64,000 nucleotides of DNA, taken from positions 62,001-126,000 of the forward strand of contig JAYPCI010000001.1 of assembly GCA_038124645.1 (NCBI GenBank), read 5' to 3'. A program made the position numbers and the translations under genes. The notes under the pieces are model-generated. The model was given only the letters and a program-made list of their open reading frames with translations. It was not told where the DNA came from and ran no database searches. Position 1 is the first letter of the stretch. Each line of letters opens with the position of its first letter. Source of the DNA: JAYPCI01 sp038124645 (lineage in GTDB: Bacteria > Pseudomonadota > Alphaproteobacteria > Pelagibacterales > Pelagibacteraceae). Below are positions 1 to 9,106 of the stretch, in pieces.

Positions 1-120
1 CAAGATTCTAACAAAATACATGAAGCCGCTGATGTGATTTACCATTTATTAGTTTATCTAGAAACAAATGATATTAAGATTGAAGATGTGATGAGTGAAT
101 TAAAAAAAAGGCAAAAATGA
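1..120 (+). CDS. hisE: Phosphoribosyl-ATP pyrophosphatase, C-terminal end (partial)
   Basis: Reading frame 1 is open from the first base to a TGA at 118-120 and gives the last 39 residues of a protein. They contain EAADVIYHLLVYL and end in a basic MSELKKRQK tail. This matches the C-terminal helices of HisE, where the EAAD acidic residues bind metal in the all-alpha NTP-pyrophosphatase fold. HisE removes pyrophosphate from phosphoribosyl-ATP in the second step of histidine synthesis. The start lies outside the window. The stop overlaps the next start codon (ATGA), so the HIT gene is probably translationally coupled. Identification rests on a short segment but the motif is characteristic. Confidence 0.8.
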   Translation, partial: QDSNKIHEAADVIYHLLVYLETNDIKIEDVMSELKKRQK

Positions 121-473
121 GCTACGATCAAAATAATATATTTGCAAAAATTCTAAGAGGAGAAATTCCTTGCAAAAAAGTTTATGAAAATGAATTTGTT
201 TTAGCGTTTCATGATATAAATCCACAAAAGAAAATTCACGTCTTAGTCATTCCCAAAGGTCATTATAAAGATTTTGAAGATTTTAATCAGCGAGCAAGTG
301 ATAAAGAAATAGTTGAGTTTAACAAATCAGTATCAGAAGTTGTCAAAGTTTTAAACGTTCAAGCAACAGGCTATAGAATTTTGTCTAATATTGGTAGTGA
401 TGGTGGTCAAGAAGTTCCTCATTTACACTATCATATCTTTGCCGGAGAAAAAGTTGGTAAAATGGTTAGTTAA
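117..473 (+). CDS. HIT family nucleotide-binding protein (HinT-like)
   Basis: The 118-residue product is a complete histidine-triad protein. It starts with the family-typical NIFAKILRGEIPCKKVYE segment and carries the HxHxH triad (HLHYH, about residues 102-106) near the C-terminus. Family members hydrolyse nucleoside phosphoramidates or acyl-adenylates in the cytosol. The length is normal for bacterial HinT. It overlaps the hisE stop by 4 nt, and a HIT gene beside hisE is common in alphaproteobacteria. The physiological substrate cannot be read from the sequence. Confidence 0.9.
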   Translation: MSYDQNNIFAKILRGEIPCKKVYENEFVLAFHDINPQKKIHVLVIPKGHYKDFEDFNQRASDKEIVEFNKSVSEVVKVLNVQATGYRILSNIGSDGGQEVPHLHYHIFAGEKVGKMVS

Positions 474-974
474 ATGTTGGTTACTCGATATTTTCTTGAG
501 TTGTCAGTTATAAATAAAAAATTTACCACCACTAAACCACCTAATAATTTCTCTTTTCAAAAACAAAAAAATCCAGATTTAAATAAATTTTTTTATAAAA
601 CCATCGGCAAAGATTTTTTTTGGCGGGACCGACTAAGCTGGCAAATAACTGAATGGGAAAAATATGTAAGTAATCCTAATTTGCATACCTGGGTATTAAA
701 AGATCAACAATCTTATGTTGGTTTTTATGAATTTGTTAATGATGCAACAAAGACTATGTGCGACATCATTCAGCTGGGACTTCTGGAGGAATATCGAGGA
801 CAGAAATTAGGAACGCAATTATTAGAACATTGTCTAACACAGTGTTTAACTTTCAAACCTAAAAAGATAAGTGTTCATACTTGCTCTCTTGATCACGAAA
901 ATGCTTTAAAGAATTATTTAAAAAGAGGTTTTCAACTTACAAAAAAAGAAAGTATTCAGTACTATCCTAATTAA
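474..974 (+). CDS. GNAT family N-acetyltransferase
   Basis: The 166-residue protein has the GNAT core in its second half. Motif A is recognisable as QLGLLEEYRGQKLGTQLL (about residues 100-117), the acetyl-CoA pyrophosphate loop with an RGxxxG-type signature. A later HENALKNYLKRGF segment matches the conserved motif B region. The ATG follows the HIT stop codon without a gap, so it is probably the last gene of the hisE-HIT operon. The 3' end overlaps convergent lolA by 8 nt. The substrate is unknown; it could modify a small molecule or a protein N-terminus. Confidence 0.8.
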   Translation: MLVTRYFLELSVINKKFTTTKPPNNFSFQKQKNPDLNKFFYKTIGKDFFWRDRLSWQITEWEKYVSNPNLHTWVLKDQQSYVGFYEFVNDATKTMCDIIQLGLLEEYRGQKLGTQLLEHCLTQCLTFKPKKISVHTCSLDHENALKNYLKRGFQLTKKESIQYYPN

Positions 975-1533
975 TTACCGGCACTTTAAATTCATTGGGG
1001 TCGATAACATTATTCAATTCTAGAACTTGAATCTTAAAAAAAATTTTATTATTACGAATATCATTGAGTGACCAACCCTCAAGTACAAAATTTAGTTTAT
1101 TAAAATATACTTCTAATGGCTCCTGTTCCGGATTATTGATAGTTACAACCAGGGCATTATTGGCTTCAACTAGTGTGCCATTTTGGATTTGCTTGATTAA
1201 ATTATCTTTATTTAAAATTTGAGAAAACATTTTATTTTTGTCAGGATAACTGATTAACTTTTTGTATCTGGCTTGGTAAATATGAATCGAGTTTTTCTTA
1301 GCAATAATTTGTTTTTGATTTTTGTCATTATAATTGCATTTTATGGCTGTTGAAAATTTCATAACACATGTGCCAGTCTCAATGTCGGTATTGATTATTT
1401 GTTCAAATTGAAATTTGAGTGTATTAGTTTGTTTAATATTACTAATGATCTCTTGCTTATCGTCTGCTTTAAGTTCGCTTAGAAAACCTAATAAAATAAA
1501 TGCATATAGGACTACGCGAGTAAAAGGTTGCAT
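967..1533 (-). CDS. lolA: Outer-membrane lipoprotein carrier LolA-like protein
   Basis: The 188-residue product begins with a signal peptide (hydrophobic residues about 6-20, probable cleavage near LKA-DD). The mature part resembles LolA: a helix with KQTNTLKFQFEQII, then beta-rich segments with YQARYKKLISYP and a C-terminal LNNVIDPNEFKVP. LolA ferries lipoproteins across the periplasm from LolCDE to the outer membrane. It lies directly downstream of ftsK with a 1-nt overlap; the ftsK-lolA pair is widespread in proteobacteria and supports the call. Sequence similarity to textbook LolA is low, as usual for this family. Confidence 0.78.
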   Translation of the reverse strand: MQPFTRVVLYAFILLGFLSELKADDKQEIISNIKQTNTLKFQFEQIINTDIETGTCVMKFSTAIKCNYNDKNQKQIIAKKNSIHIYQARYKKLISYPDKNKMFSQILNKDNLIKQIQNGTLVEANNALVVTINNPEQEPLEVYFNKLNFVLEGWSLNDIRNNKIFFKIQVLELNNVIDPNEFKVPVIN

Positions 1534-3608
1534 TAAAGCACTTCTCTTTTACCGACATGATTAGCTTTACTTACAACACCATTTTCCTCTAGAAGATCTA
1601 TGATTCTTGCTGCTCGGTTATAACCGATTTGTAATTTTCTTTGTAGGAACGAAGTAGAGGCTTTTTGTTCGGAACGAATTAATTCTAAGGCTGTATTGTA
1701 TAATTCGTCACTACCTTCATCTGCATCTGATTTTGTAAAACTGCTTTGATTATCTTGTGTAATCTCCTCAACATAATCTGGTTCTCCTTGAGCCCTTAAA
1801 ACCGAAGTTACTTTTGCTACTTCTTTTTCAGAGATATAAGGTCCATGTATTCTGATAATTCTATTTGCAGACGACATAAAGAGCATATCTCCTTTACCTA
1901 GAAGTTGTTCAGCACCCTGTTCACCCAAAATAGTTCGACTGTCAATTTTAGAGCTAACTTGGAATGAAATTCGAGTTGGAAAATTTGCCTTAATCGTACC
2001 AGTGATAACATCTACACTTGGTCTTTGTGTAGCCATAATAATGTGAATGCCAGCGGCTCTAGCCATCTGTGAAAGTTTTTGAATATAATTTTCAATCTCT
2101 TTACCTGCAACCAACATCAGGTCTGACATTTCGTCAACGATTACAATGATGTAAGGCATCTTCAAGTCATGTTTAGCATTGTAACCGTCAATATTTCTAA
2201 CGCCCACTTTGCTCATTAATTTATATCGGCTATTCATTTCTTTTACTGTCCAGGCAAGAGCACTTGTAGCTTTTTTGGCATCCGTAATTACGGGAGTTAA
2301 AAGATGTGGGATGCCCTCATAGGCAGTTAATTCTAACATTTTAGGATCGATGAGAATAAATTTACAAATGTTCGGTTTTAAACTGTATAAAATTGAAATG
2401 ATCAGTGTATTTATACAAACTGATTTTCCCGAACCAGTTGTTCCCGCAATAAGCAGATGAGGCATGTTTGTTAAGTCCGCAACTATTGGTGTGCCAGCAA
2501 TACTTTTTCCTAGAGCGATGGGTATTTTGATGTCTCTTTTTTTAAATCGTTCGTTTTCTAAAATTTCTCGAATAAAAACATTTTCACGATTTGAATTTGG
2601 AATTTCTATTCCTATAGTGTTCTGTCCAGGAATCATAGCTACCCTAGCTGAGGTTGAACTTGTATTTCGCGCAATGTCTTCTGAAAGATTGACTATTTTT
2701 GAAACTTTAACACCAGCAGCAGGTTCAAATTCATAAAGATTGACGACAGGACCTTGATTAATTTTTTTGACTTGCCCCTCAACTCCAAAATCCTTTAAAA
2801 TCTTTTCCATAAAATCCTCATTGGGTAGATTAGTATCTTTTACGGATTTCTTTACTGCTACTTTTTCAAGCAAATCTATATTTGGTAATAAAAATTTTTT
2901 TAAAGTTGATACCTTCGGATTAGTTTTTTCTTTAGCTAAAAAACTAAAAGATGATTGTTCTTTGATATCTTCTTGAGCAGTTATAATTTCATTAGAACTA
3001 CTTGGTTGTTCTGGAACAATCTCATTATCAAACTTGTTACTTTTGTTAAATAAGAGGGCGAATAATTTTTTTATAAAGTAAATTAAATTGATATTCGAAG
3101 CTAATAAAAATGTAACAATTACAAATAATAGTAATGCCGGTTTAAAATAAGGAACACCTTCAATAAGAGCATAGTTTTGCAATAGTTTAAAAATGATTTC
3201 GCCAATAAAACCAGCGTTTCCATTGTCAACTAACCAAAAAGAATTTTGGTAATATAAAAATAAATATAAGCAGCTAGCAGGAGTATAAATAATCCAAAAT
3301 AAGATACGCCAAGTAAGATTAATTTCCTTTTTTGTAACTAACCTAACTCCCCAAGCAAAAAACATAATAGAAAATAAAAAAGAGGTCAGCCCAAAGCTTT
3401 GTAAGAAAAAATCTGAAATTTTAGCACCATAGATTCCAAATATATTATTTAAGACAGTCTCAGAATTATTATAGATATAAGTCGGGTCTTCAGGAGAATA
3501 CGTCCAATTACCAGCAGCGAGTGCAACCGCTAGAATGATAACTGATAAACCTATTAATTCAATTAATCTTAATTTAAGAAATATTAATATTTTATGCATA
3601 ATCGCCAA
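1533..3608 (-). CDS. ftsK: DNA translocase FtsK
   Basis: The 691-residue protein has four membrane segments in the first 180 residues, an acidic linker, then the motor. Walker A is GTTGSGKS (about residue 390) and Walker B is IIVIVDEMSDL (about residue 490), followed by ATQRPSVDVITG. The C-terminus is a winged-helix gamma domain (LQRKLQIGYNRAARIIDLLEENGVV region) that recognises KOPS-type sites. FtsK anchors at the septum and pumps DNA towards dif for dimer resolution. The linker is very short compared with E. coli FtsK, normal for small genomes. A second Met three codons in (MHKIL) is an alternative start. It forms an operon with lolA. Confidence 0.95.
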   Translation of the reverse strand: MAIMHKILIFLKLRLIELIGLSVIILAVALAAGNWTYSPEDPTYIYNNSETVLNNIFGIYGAKISDFFLQSFGLTSFLFSIMFFAWGVRLVTKKEINLTWRILFWIIYTPASCLYLFLYYQNSFWLVDNGNAGFIGEIIFKLLQNYALIEGVPYFKPALLLFVIVTFLLASNINLIYFIKKLFALLFNKSNKFDNEIVPEQPSSSNEIITAQEDIKEQSSFSFLAKEKTNPKVSTLKKFLLPNIDLLEKVAVKKSVKDTNLPNEDFMEKILKDFGVEGQVKKINQGPVVNLYEFEPAAGVKVSKIVNLSEDIARNTSSTSARVAMIPGQNTIGIEIPNSNRENVFIREILENERFKKRDIKIPIALGKSIAGTPIVADLTNMPHLLIAGTTGSGKSVCINTLIISILYSLKPNICKFILIDPKMLELTAYEGIPHLLTPVITDAKKATSALAWTVKEMNSRYKLMSKVGVRNIDGYNAKHDLKMPYIIVIVDEMSDLMLVAGKEIENYIQKLSQMARAAGIHIIMATQRPSVDVITGTIKANFPTRISFQVSSKIDSRTILGEQGAEQLLGKGDMLFMSSANRIIRIHGPYISEKEVAKVTSVLRAQGEPDYVEEITQDNQSSFTKSDADEGSDELYNTALELIRSEQKASTSFLQRKLQIGYNRAARIIDLLEENGVVSKANHVGKREVL

Positions 3609-3673
3609 ATAATTTTAACGAATCATATTGATTTATTTGTATCATTTTAATTAACTTGATCAAAAATTAAAAT

Positions 3674-4807
3674 ATGAAATTAAATAAAATTTGTATTATC
3701 GGTGGTGGGCTTACAGGTTTAGTTACAGCGTTACAACTTTCAGAAACAAATTCCTCTGTTGAATTATTTATCAGGGGCAACGATCTAGAACACAAAGATC
3801 AAAGAGTAACAGCTCTAAGTAAAGATAATTTGCGCCAATTAAAAAAACTATGTGGTGAAAAATTAGATGATTATATTTTCAGTAGCAATCATATTATTCT
3901 GAGAACATTGATTAGAGATAAAATAAAAGATTTTAGTCTTAATGATCAAGGAACACTAATTAGCATAGTACAAAATTCTGCCTTATCACAATTATTAATT
4001 AGAAAATTAAAAAACAAAAATAACGTTAAAATCCTTAAAAAAAAATTATTTACTCTGCATAATAAAATTGAGTCTGAAACTACTAATTTATCTAAAAAGT
4101 ACAACCTGGTAATTATGTGCGTTGGTCATCAACCAGAACTATTTGATCAGTTAAATCTTCATCGGGCGATTAACTATGACGGTAATGAAGTTTCATTAAC
4201 ATGTAATTTAAAAATCAATAATGCAAATAAGTTAAAAGTTCAGCAATTCTTCTTTAACGAGGGACCTATGGCTATACTACCTTTCAAAAAAAATCAGTGC
4301 TCATTAGTTTGGACCATAAAAAAAGAATTTTTAAATGAAAATAAAAATGAAATTAAAAATATAATTCAAGATAAACTCAAAAGATTTTTTGGTTACAAAA
4401 AAATTATTTTTACCAACCCTATTAAGATATTTCCAATAATCACCAGAATATCTAAAAAAATTTTTAAAAATAATATCCTAATTTTAGGTAATGCAAATGT
4501 TAGCATTCATCCTTTAGCAGGGCATGGGTTTAATCTAATATTAAGAGACATTGCTTTATTGCAGCACAAAATTAATTACTACAATAAACTAGGACTTTTT
4601 GTTGATGAAACTAATTTACTCAGTGAAATTGAAGCAAAGCGAAAACCTGAGAAAATTTTAGCAGGATTAGGACTTAACCTGATTAATCAGACACTAAAAA
4701 GTGATAATAGTTTTTTTAAAATAAAAGATATTTTATTAACTCAGTTTAGTAAAAATGATTATTTAAAAAATTTATCAAAAAAAATTGCAAACCAATCATT
4801 AGTTTAA
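3674..4807 (+). CDS. UbiH/COQ6-family FAD-dependent monooxygenase
   Basis: The 377-residue flavoprotein begins with the dinucleotide-binding motif GGGLTGL (about residues 10-16). A C-terminal FAD motif lies around residues 270-290 (GNANVSIHPLAGHGFNLIL). This is the UbiH/UbiF/UbiI ubiquinone-ring hydroxylase family; position on the ring cannot be told. The usual GD(A/S) of the second FAD motif reads GNA, and AGQG reads AGHG, so two highly conserved residues differ. It is transcribed divergently from ftsK across 65 bp and faces lonN. Family confidence is high; catalytic competence is less sure. Confidence 0.82.
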   Translation: MKLNKICIIGGGLTGLVTALQLSETNSSVELFIRGNDLEHKDQRVTALSKDNLRQLKKLCGEKLDDYIFSSNHIILRTLIRDKIKDFSLNDQGTLISIVQNSALSQLLIRKLKNKNNVKILKKKLFTLHNKIESETTNLSKKYNLVIMCVGHQPELFDQLNLHRAINYDGNEVSLTCNLKINNANKLKVQQFFFNEGPMAILPFKKNQCSLVWTIKKEFLNENKNEIKNIIQDKLKRFFGYKKIIFTNPIKIFPIITRISKKIFKNNILILGNANVSIHPLAGHGFNLILRDIALLQHKINYYNKLGLFVDETNLLSEIEAKRKPEKILAGLGLNLINQTLKSDNSFFKIKDILLTQFSKNDYLKNLSKKIANQSLV

Positions 4808-4808
4808 C

Positions 4809-5432
4809 TTAATGGAAAATTTTACTAGCTGGTGTAGTCTTCAATAAATAGAAATCTAAAATTTCATTAAAAAATTGTTCTCTAGTCTTAAAATTTTCAG
4901 CTTCCAGCAACTTTTGTTTTTCCTCACTTGAGATTGGAGCAATCATTGCCATGGTGTTTAAAATTTCATTAAAATCTAGCTTATTGAGTTCTTGCCAATT
5001 TAATAAAATTGAATTTTTTTCTAAAAATTTTTTTGTTTTATTAATCATTTCTTGATTAGTGCTGGCAGCCACTGATACTTCCTCGATATCTTGAGCATAT
5101 TTTTCGTAACTTACATTACACACTCTATATTTTTTTTCTGTTTCTAATTCCTTGTTAATTGTAAATCTGCTGACACCTTTTAAATTGATCAGGATTCTTC
5201 CATCAGGTAAGTGCTCTTGATCAGTTATTTGACCAATACAGCCAACATTAAATAACTCATTATTTGTCTTAGTTTGGATCATGCCTAAAAACTTATTTTC
5301 CGTTTTTAAAATATCGTTAACCATTTCTAGATATCTATTTTCAAAAATATTTAATGGCAAGTTTGTATTGGGAAAAAAAATTACATCCCTTAGCGGAAAA
5401 ACTGGAATATCATTTGGTAATTTTTTTTTCAT
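4809..5432 (-). CDS. Stand-alone Lon N-terminal (LON substrate-binding) domain protein
   Basis: The 207-residue protein consists of one LON domain: IPVFPLRDVIFFPNTNLPLNIFE opens the first strand and is typical. It has no AAA ATPase and no Ser-Lys protease domain, so it is not Lon protease. Such LonN proteins occur throughout alphaproteobacteria; their role is unknown, possibly recognition of unfolded protein. The C-terminal helical part (about residues 125-200) contains the TMAMIAPISSEEKQKLLE segment. It is divergent from tRNA-Gly and convergent with the UbiH-like gene, with stops 1 nt apart. Confidence 0.85.
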   Translation of the reverse strand: MKKKLPNDIPVFPLRDVIFFPNTNLPLNIFENRYLEMVNDILKTENKFLGMIQTKTNNELFNVGCIGQITDQEHLPDGRILINLKGVSRFTINKELETEKKYRVCNVSYEKYAQDIEEVSVAASTNQEMINKTKKFLEKNSILLNWQELNKLDFNEILNTMAMIAPISSEEKQKLLEAENFKTREQFFNEILDFYLLKTTPASKIFH

Positions 5433-5457
5433 TATGAAATTTCATCATAGTATTCTA

Positions 5458-5487
5458 TTGACCAAAATACCACTATAGTATTATATA
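5458..5487 (+). promoter_or_regulatory. Candidate promoter of tRNA-Gly
   Basis: TTGACC at 5458-5463 resembles a -35 box and TATATA at 5482-5487 a -10 box, 18 nt apart. The predicted start is within a few bases of the mature tRNA 5' end at 5498. The spacing and the position support it, but the -10 match is partial and AT-rich DNA yields such boxes easily. Confidence 0.45.
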
Positions 5488-5497
5488 AGTCCTCAAT

Positions 5498-5572
5498 GCG
5501 GGCATAGCTCAGTGGTAGAGCGTCTCGTTGCCAACGAGAAGGTCGAGGGTTCAAGTCCCTTTGCCCGCTCCA
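5498..5572 (+). tRNA. tRNA-Gly (anticodon GCC)
   Basis: A full cloverleaf can be drawn. The acceptor stem is GCGGGCA/TGCCCGC with T as discriminator. The D-arm lies around GCTCAGTGGTAGAGC, the anticodon stem is TCTCG/CGAGA with loop TTGCCAA (anticodon GCC), and the T-arm is GAGGGTTCAAGTCCCTT. The 3' CCA is encoded. The tRNA reads GGC and GGT glycine codons. The only plausible start of the next protein gene is 3 nt after the CCA. Confidence 0.97.
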
Positions 5573-5575
5573 AGA

Positions 5576-5926
5576 ATGAGCAGTGAATTAAAAAACAAAA
5601 AATGTGTACCTTGTGAGGGTATTGGTTCAGCGTTCGATTTAAAGGAAATTCATAAATATCTCAAAAAAGTAGATGGATGGGATGTTAAAAAAAATGAAAA
5701 GAACTCCTATTATTTAGAAAAAAAAATAAAATTTAAAAACTTTTTAGCAGCAAAACAATTTATTGATCAAGTATCTGATATTTCTGAGAGTGAGAATCAT
5801 CATCCCGACATTACATTTGGTTGGGGTTATGTCTTAATTAAAATATATACGCATGCTCTTGAAGGTTTATCGGAAAATGATTTTATTTTATCAGCAAAAA
5901 TTGATGCAATTAAGATCAATGATTAA
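5576..5926 (+). CDS. phhB: Pterin-4a-carbinolamine dehydratase
   Basis: The 116-residue product carries the PCD signature around residues 73-98: ENHHPDITFGWGYV, then IYTHALEGLSENDF. The paired His residues, the later His and the Asp form the active site that dehydrates 4a-hydroxytetrahydropterin. I chose ATG 5576. Extending the frame upstream runs into the tRNA, and there is no in-frame ATG, GTG or TTG just downstream. Only AGA separates the tRNA CCA from this ATG, so no normal ribosome-binding site fits outside the tRNA. Co-transcription and cleavage of the tRNA would leave a nearly leaderless mRNA. No phenylalanine hydroxylase is seen nearby. The 3' end overlaps convergent purH by 11 nt. 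Confidence 0.88.
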   Translation: MSSELKNKKCVPCEGIGSAFDLKEIHKYLKKVDGWDVKKNEKNSYYLEKKIKFKNFLAAKQFIDQVSDISESENHHPDITFGWGYVLIKIYTHALEGLSENDFILSAKIDAIKIND

Positions 5927-7469
5927 AGTGCCTGACGCGTGATAAAATCATACTGCCCTTGGCTTGATTAACCGTCTTAATAACCTCATCATCTCTAATT
6001 GAACCACCCGGCTGGATAAACGTACGCACTCCTGCTTTAATTAGATTTTTAACACCATCTGCAAAGGGAAAAAAAGCATCGGAAGCTACAAATGCATTTT
6101 TTAATTTCATTCGATTAAATTGTTTTGCTTTTTTAATAGCAATGTCTGCGCTATCTAACCGACTTGGTTGACCACCGCCAATCCCAATAGTTGAAAAGTC
6201 TTTAGTGATTACGATCGCATTTGACTTTACAAATTTACAAACCGTAAATGCAAATTCTAATTCTTGCATTTGAGTTTTATTTGGTTTTTTCTTTGTTACG
6301 TATTGTATTTTATTTTTATTTAATAATATTTTGTTCTTATCCTGCATTAAGAAAGAATTACCGAAGTGTTTAACATTCACATTAGTTTTATTTAAGTATT
6401 TTGACGTATCGATAATTCTAATATTTTTTTTTGATTTTAATATAGCCAGGCTCTTCGGATCAAATCCTTTTGCCAAAACTACTTCTATAAATATTTTATT
6501 AATCAATTTTGCAACTTGTTCTTTCATTTTATAATTACAAATGACAATACCACCATAAGCACTGATTGGATCTGAGGCTAATGCGTTTTTAAAAGATTTT
6601 TCTTGCGAAGCATTAACCGACACACCACACGGAGAAGCATGTTTGACAATAATTGTACAATTTTTATTATTAAAACTCTCACTAAATTCTAATCCGTAAA
6701 GAATATCATTGTAATTATTAAAACTTAATTCTTTACCATGAATTTGTTTTAAACCACTGACTCTATCATTGTAGTCACTCAAATAGTACGATGCATTCTG
6801 ATGAGGATTTTCACCATATCTTAAGTTTTCAATTCTTCTACCAAAAATCAGTTTTCGTTCAGGAAATTTAATATTAAGTTCTTGGTTAAACCAATTGGAT
6901 ATCATTGCATCATAATAACCAGTCAAGGCAAATGCTTTTGCAGCCATTTGTTTTCGATATTTTGATGAAGATGATCCTTTATTTTTTTCTATTTCATCAA
7001 TTAAAGATTTGTAATCTTTAGTGCTAGTTATAATAAGAACATTCTCAAAGTTTTTAGCAGCTGCTCTAACTAATGTTGGACCACCAATGTCAATATTTTC
7101 TATAATTTTTTTAGTGTCATTTTTTTCTAAAACAATCTTTTGAAAAGGATAAAAATTAACTACAATCAAATCAATGGAGGGAAAATTATTTTTTTCCATC
7201 TCAATTTGGTGTTTTTGATTACCACGATCATGCAGGATGCCAGCATGGATTTTAGGATGCAATGTTTTAACTCGACCATCTAACATTTCCTCAAAACCAG
7301 TGTAGTATGAAAGTTCTGTGCATTCATATCCCAACTTTTTGATTTCATTATAAGTACCACCAGAACTAATAATATTAATATTAAATTTACTTAAAGCTTT
7401 TACCAACTTAGATAATTCGGATTTATCCGATACTGAAATTAAAGCGTTTTTAATTTTATTGAGCATCAA
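5916..7469 (-). CDS. purH: Bifunctional AICAR transformylase / IMP cyclohydrolase
   Basis: The 517-residue enzyme performs the last two steps of de novo purine synthesis. The N-terminal MGS-like cyclohydrolase domain begins ALISVSDKSEL and contains ISSGGTYNEI and LDGRVKTLHPKIHAGIL. The C-terminal transformylase domain has the catalytic IVKHASPCGVSV motif (about residue 276) and ends with the GGSIRDDEVI loop. Length and domain order are standard. Its start overlaps the stop of the heparinase-like gene by 4 nt; this pairing is conserved in alphaproteobacteria. Confidence 0.97.
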   Translation of the reverse strand: MMLNKIKNALISVSDKSELSKLVKALSKFNINIISSGGTYNEIKKLGYECTELSYYTGFEEMLDGRVKTLHPKIHAGILHDRGNQKHQIEMEKNNFPSIDLIVVNFYPFQKIVLEKNDTKKIIENIDIGGPTLVRAAAKNFENVLIITSTKDYKSLIDEIEKNKGSSSSKYRKQMAAKAFALTGYYDAMISNWFNQELNIKFPERKLIFGRRIENLRYGENPHQNASYYLSDYNDRVSGLKQIHGKELSFNNYNDILYGLEFSESFNNKNCTIIVKHASPCGVSVNASQEKSFKNALASDPISAYGGIVICNYKMKEQVAKLINKIFIEVVLAKGFDPKSLAILKSKKNIRIIDTSKYLNKTNVNVKHFGNSFLMQDKNKILLNKNKIQYVTKKKPNKTQMQELEFAFTVCKFVKSNAIVITKDFSTIGIGGGQPSRLDSADIAIKKAKQFNRMKLKNAFVASDAFFPFADGVKNLIKAGVRTFIQPGGSIRDDEVIKTVNQAKGSMILSRVRHFNH

Positions 7470-9100
7470 GCACCTTTTTCAATTGACCATTTAATATTTG
7501 TAACTTTATTATTAGTCATTCCTATCAAATTGATATTTAAATTTTTTGTTGTTGTCTTTCTACCAAAAAATAGACCGTTCTCTATCTCTAATTTACAATC
7601 ATCACATTTAAAAACGAATGATTTACCCGAATTAAGTTTGATAATTACACCCTTATCTCCCATGGTCTTAATAGCTATAGTCTCAGGATATAAATGAAAA
7701 CGTATATTAAAATTTAATCTATTTTCATCTTCCTTAACGTTAATCAATGAGTCTTCGCCATACAATGACTCGGTAACTTTATTCAAAGTAATAACTCTTT
7801 TATGTTCATATCCATATTTTTTCTTGTATCCGTTGTGTGTCGCACCCGCGGTAAGTGTAAAGTCAGTTTCTTTATCAAATTTATCAAAAATTTTGAAAGA
7901 ACTTAATATGGGTGAATAAAAATTTTTAATGGAACTCTTGTTAAACTTACTCACTGTTGTTTGATTTAAACATAAGGTTGATTGAGCCGAAGTCAGTCGG
8001 CTATAATAAGTACATTCATCTGAAATATTAATACCAAATCCGCAATTCGTGATAACTTTGTCTTTGTCATAATAATATTCAAAAGCTAAAGGACCGTTTT
8101 GGTAGAAAGAAGAATGAGATTTTTTAGGTGGCTCATTTAAATCAAAATAAATAATATTTTTCTTACTTTTAATTAAAATCAGGTTTGAAAAATTTTTAGT
8201 TTTCGGAGACTTTTTGTAATTTAAACTTTTTAAATAGTCAAAATAAACCTCTAAATTTTTGTCCGTAGCTCCCATAAATAAAGGTGTTAAACCTGAGGGA
8301 TTTTTTAAGACAAATATATTATTTATAATTTTTTCAAGGAGGATATTGAGTTCATCAGGTAAATGTTTTTGACCATGATGACAAATTTGTTCAATCAAAA
8401 TTAAATATTTAGAAATAACCATAAGATGATCGATATTTTTACTCTTTAGAATACCCTGATCATCAAAATAATTTTCAAGTATGTTCAAAACGTTTTTTGT
8501 ACTATTTTCAAAAAGTTGATCTAACTCTTGAATGACAACGCTTGTGATTAAAAGTGTTGTATGTTTTTTTAGTGAGTGAATATAATCAATTTCTTTTTCA
8601 GGTATATTTCTTATGTGATTAATTTGTTTATTCAAAGAACCATAAAAGATATTTTGAAATTCTAAATCGGAGTTTTTAAGAATTAACTCTCCGTTAAAAA
8701 GCCATGACAAAACTCTATCAAAAATAACATCTGCCGCCCAAAGAGTTTTGTTGTATTTGTTGTTTCTTTTGATCCAAGCATGGATTATTTTTTGAACGTG
8801 TGATGAATGTACTTTTCTATTAACAGCATTTAACCATTTAAATCTACTTGCTGATTTTAAAGTTTTTAAATTATCAATTTTTGACCAGTAATTTTCTTCT
8901 GCTTCAACAAGATGAAAAGAAAAGTTTTGATATTTAATTAAACTAGTCATCAAGTAAGGATTAGGAAAAAAATAAAATTTAATATTAACTTTTCTGCTAA
9001 TCTTCTGGTCATAATAATTAGATAAAAAATAGAGTTCTTTGAAGTTTTGAGTAAAATTTTTAAAAGAAATTTTTAAGTTTGCAAAAGAGTTGAGTAACAC
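7466..9100 (-). CDS. Heparinase II/III family protein
   Basis: The 544-residue protein fits the alphaproteobacterial heparinase II/III-like family. A helical toroid half includes the WLNAVNRKVHSSHVQKIIHAWI region and SWLFNGELIL. A C-terminal beta-sandwich half begins near GPLAFEYYYDKDKVITNCG and contains TLTAGATHNGYKKKYGYEHKR. Related polysaccharide lyases cleave acidic glycans, but members beside purH have no proven substrate. I see no clear signal peptide. It sits between rpe and purH with 4- and 6-nt junctions, so it belongs to one operon. Confidence 0.8.
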   Translation of the reverse strand: MLLNSFANLKISFKNFTQNFKELYFLSNYYDQKISRKVNIKFYFFPNPYLMTSLIKYQNFSFHLVEAEENYWSKIDNLKTLKSASRFKWLNAVNRKVHSSHVQKIIHAWIKRNNKYNKTLWAADVIFDRVLSWLFNGELILKNSDLEFQNIFYGSLNKQINHIRNIPEKEIDYIHSLKKHTTLLITSVVIQELDQLFENSTKNVLNILENYFDDQGILKSKNIDHLMVISKYLILIEQICHHGQKHLPDELNILLEKIINNIFVLKNPSGLTPLFMGATDKNLEVYFDYLKSLNYKKSPKTKNFSNLILIKSKKNIIYFDLNEPPKKSHSSFYQNGPLAFEYYYDKDKVITNCGFGINISDECTYYSRLTSAQSTLCLNQTTVSKFNKSSIKNFYSPILSSFKIFDKFDKETDFTLTAGATHNGYKKKYGYEHKRVITLNKVTESLYGEDSLINVKEDENRLNFNIRFHLYPETIAIKTMGDKGVIIKLNSGKSFVFKCDDCKLEIENGLFFGRKTTTKNLNINLIGMTNNKVTNIKWSIEKGA

Positions 9101-9106
9101 GATTGA

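Noticed and set aside
5528..5575. Upstream extension of the pterin dehydratase into the tRNA
   Set aside because: It would use a TTG inside the tRNA anticodon arm, and the added residues do not resemble the family.
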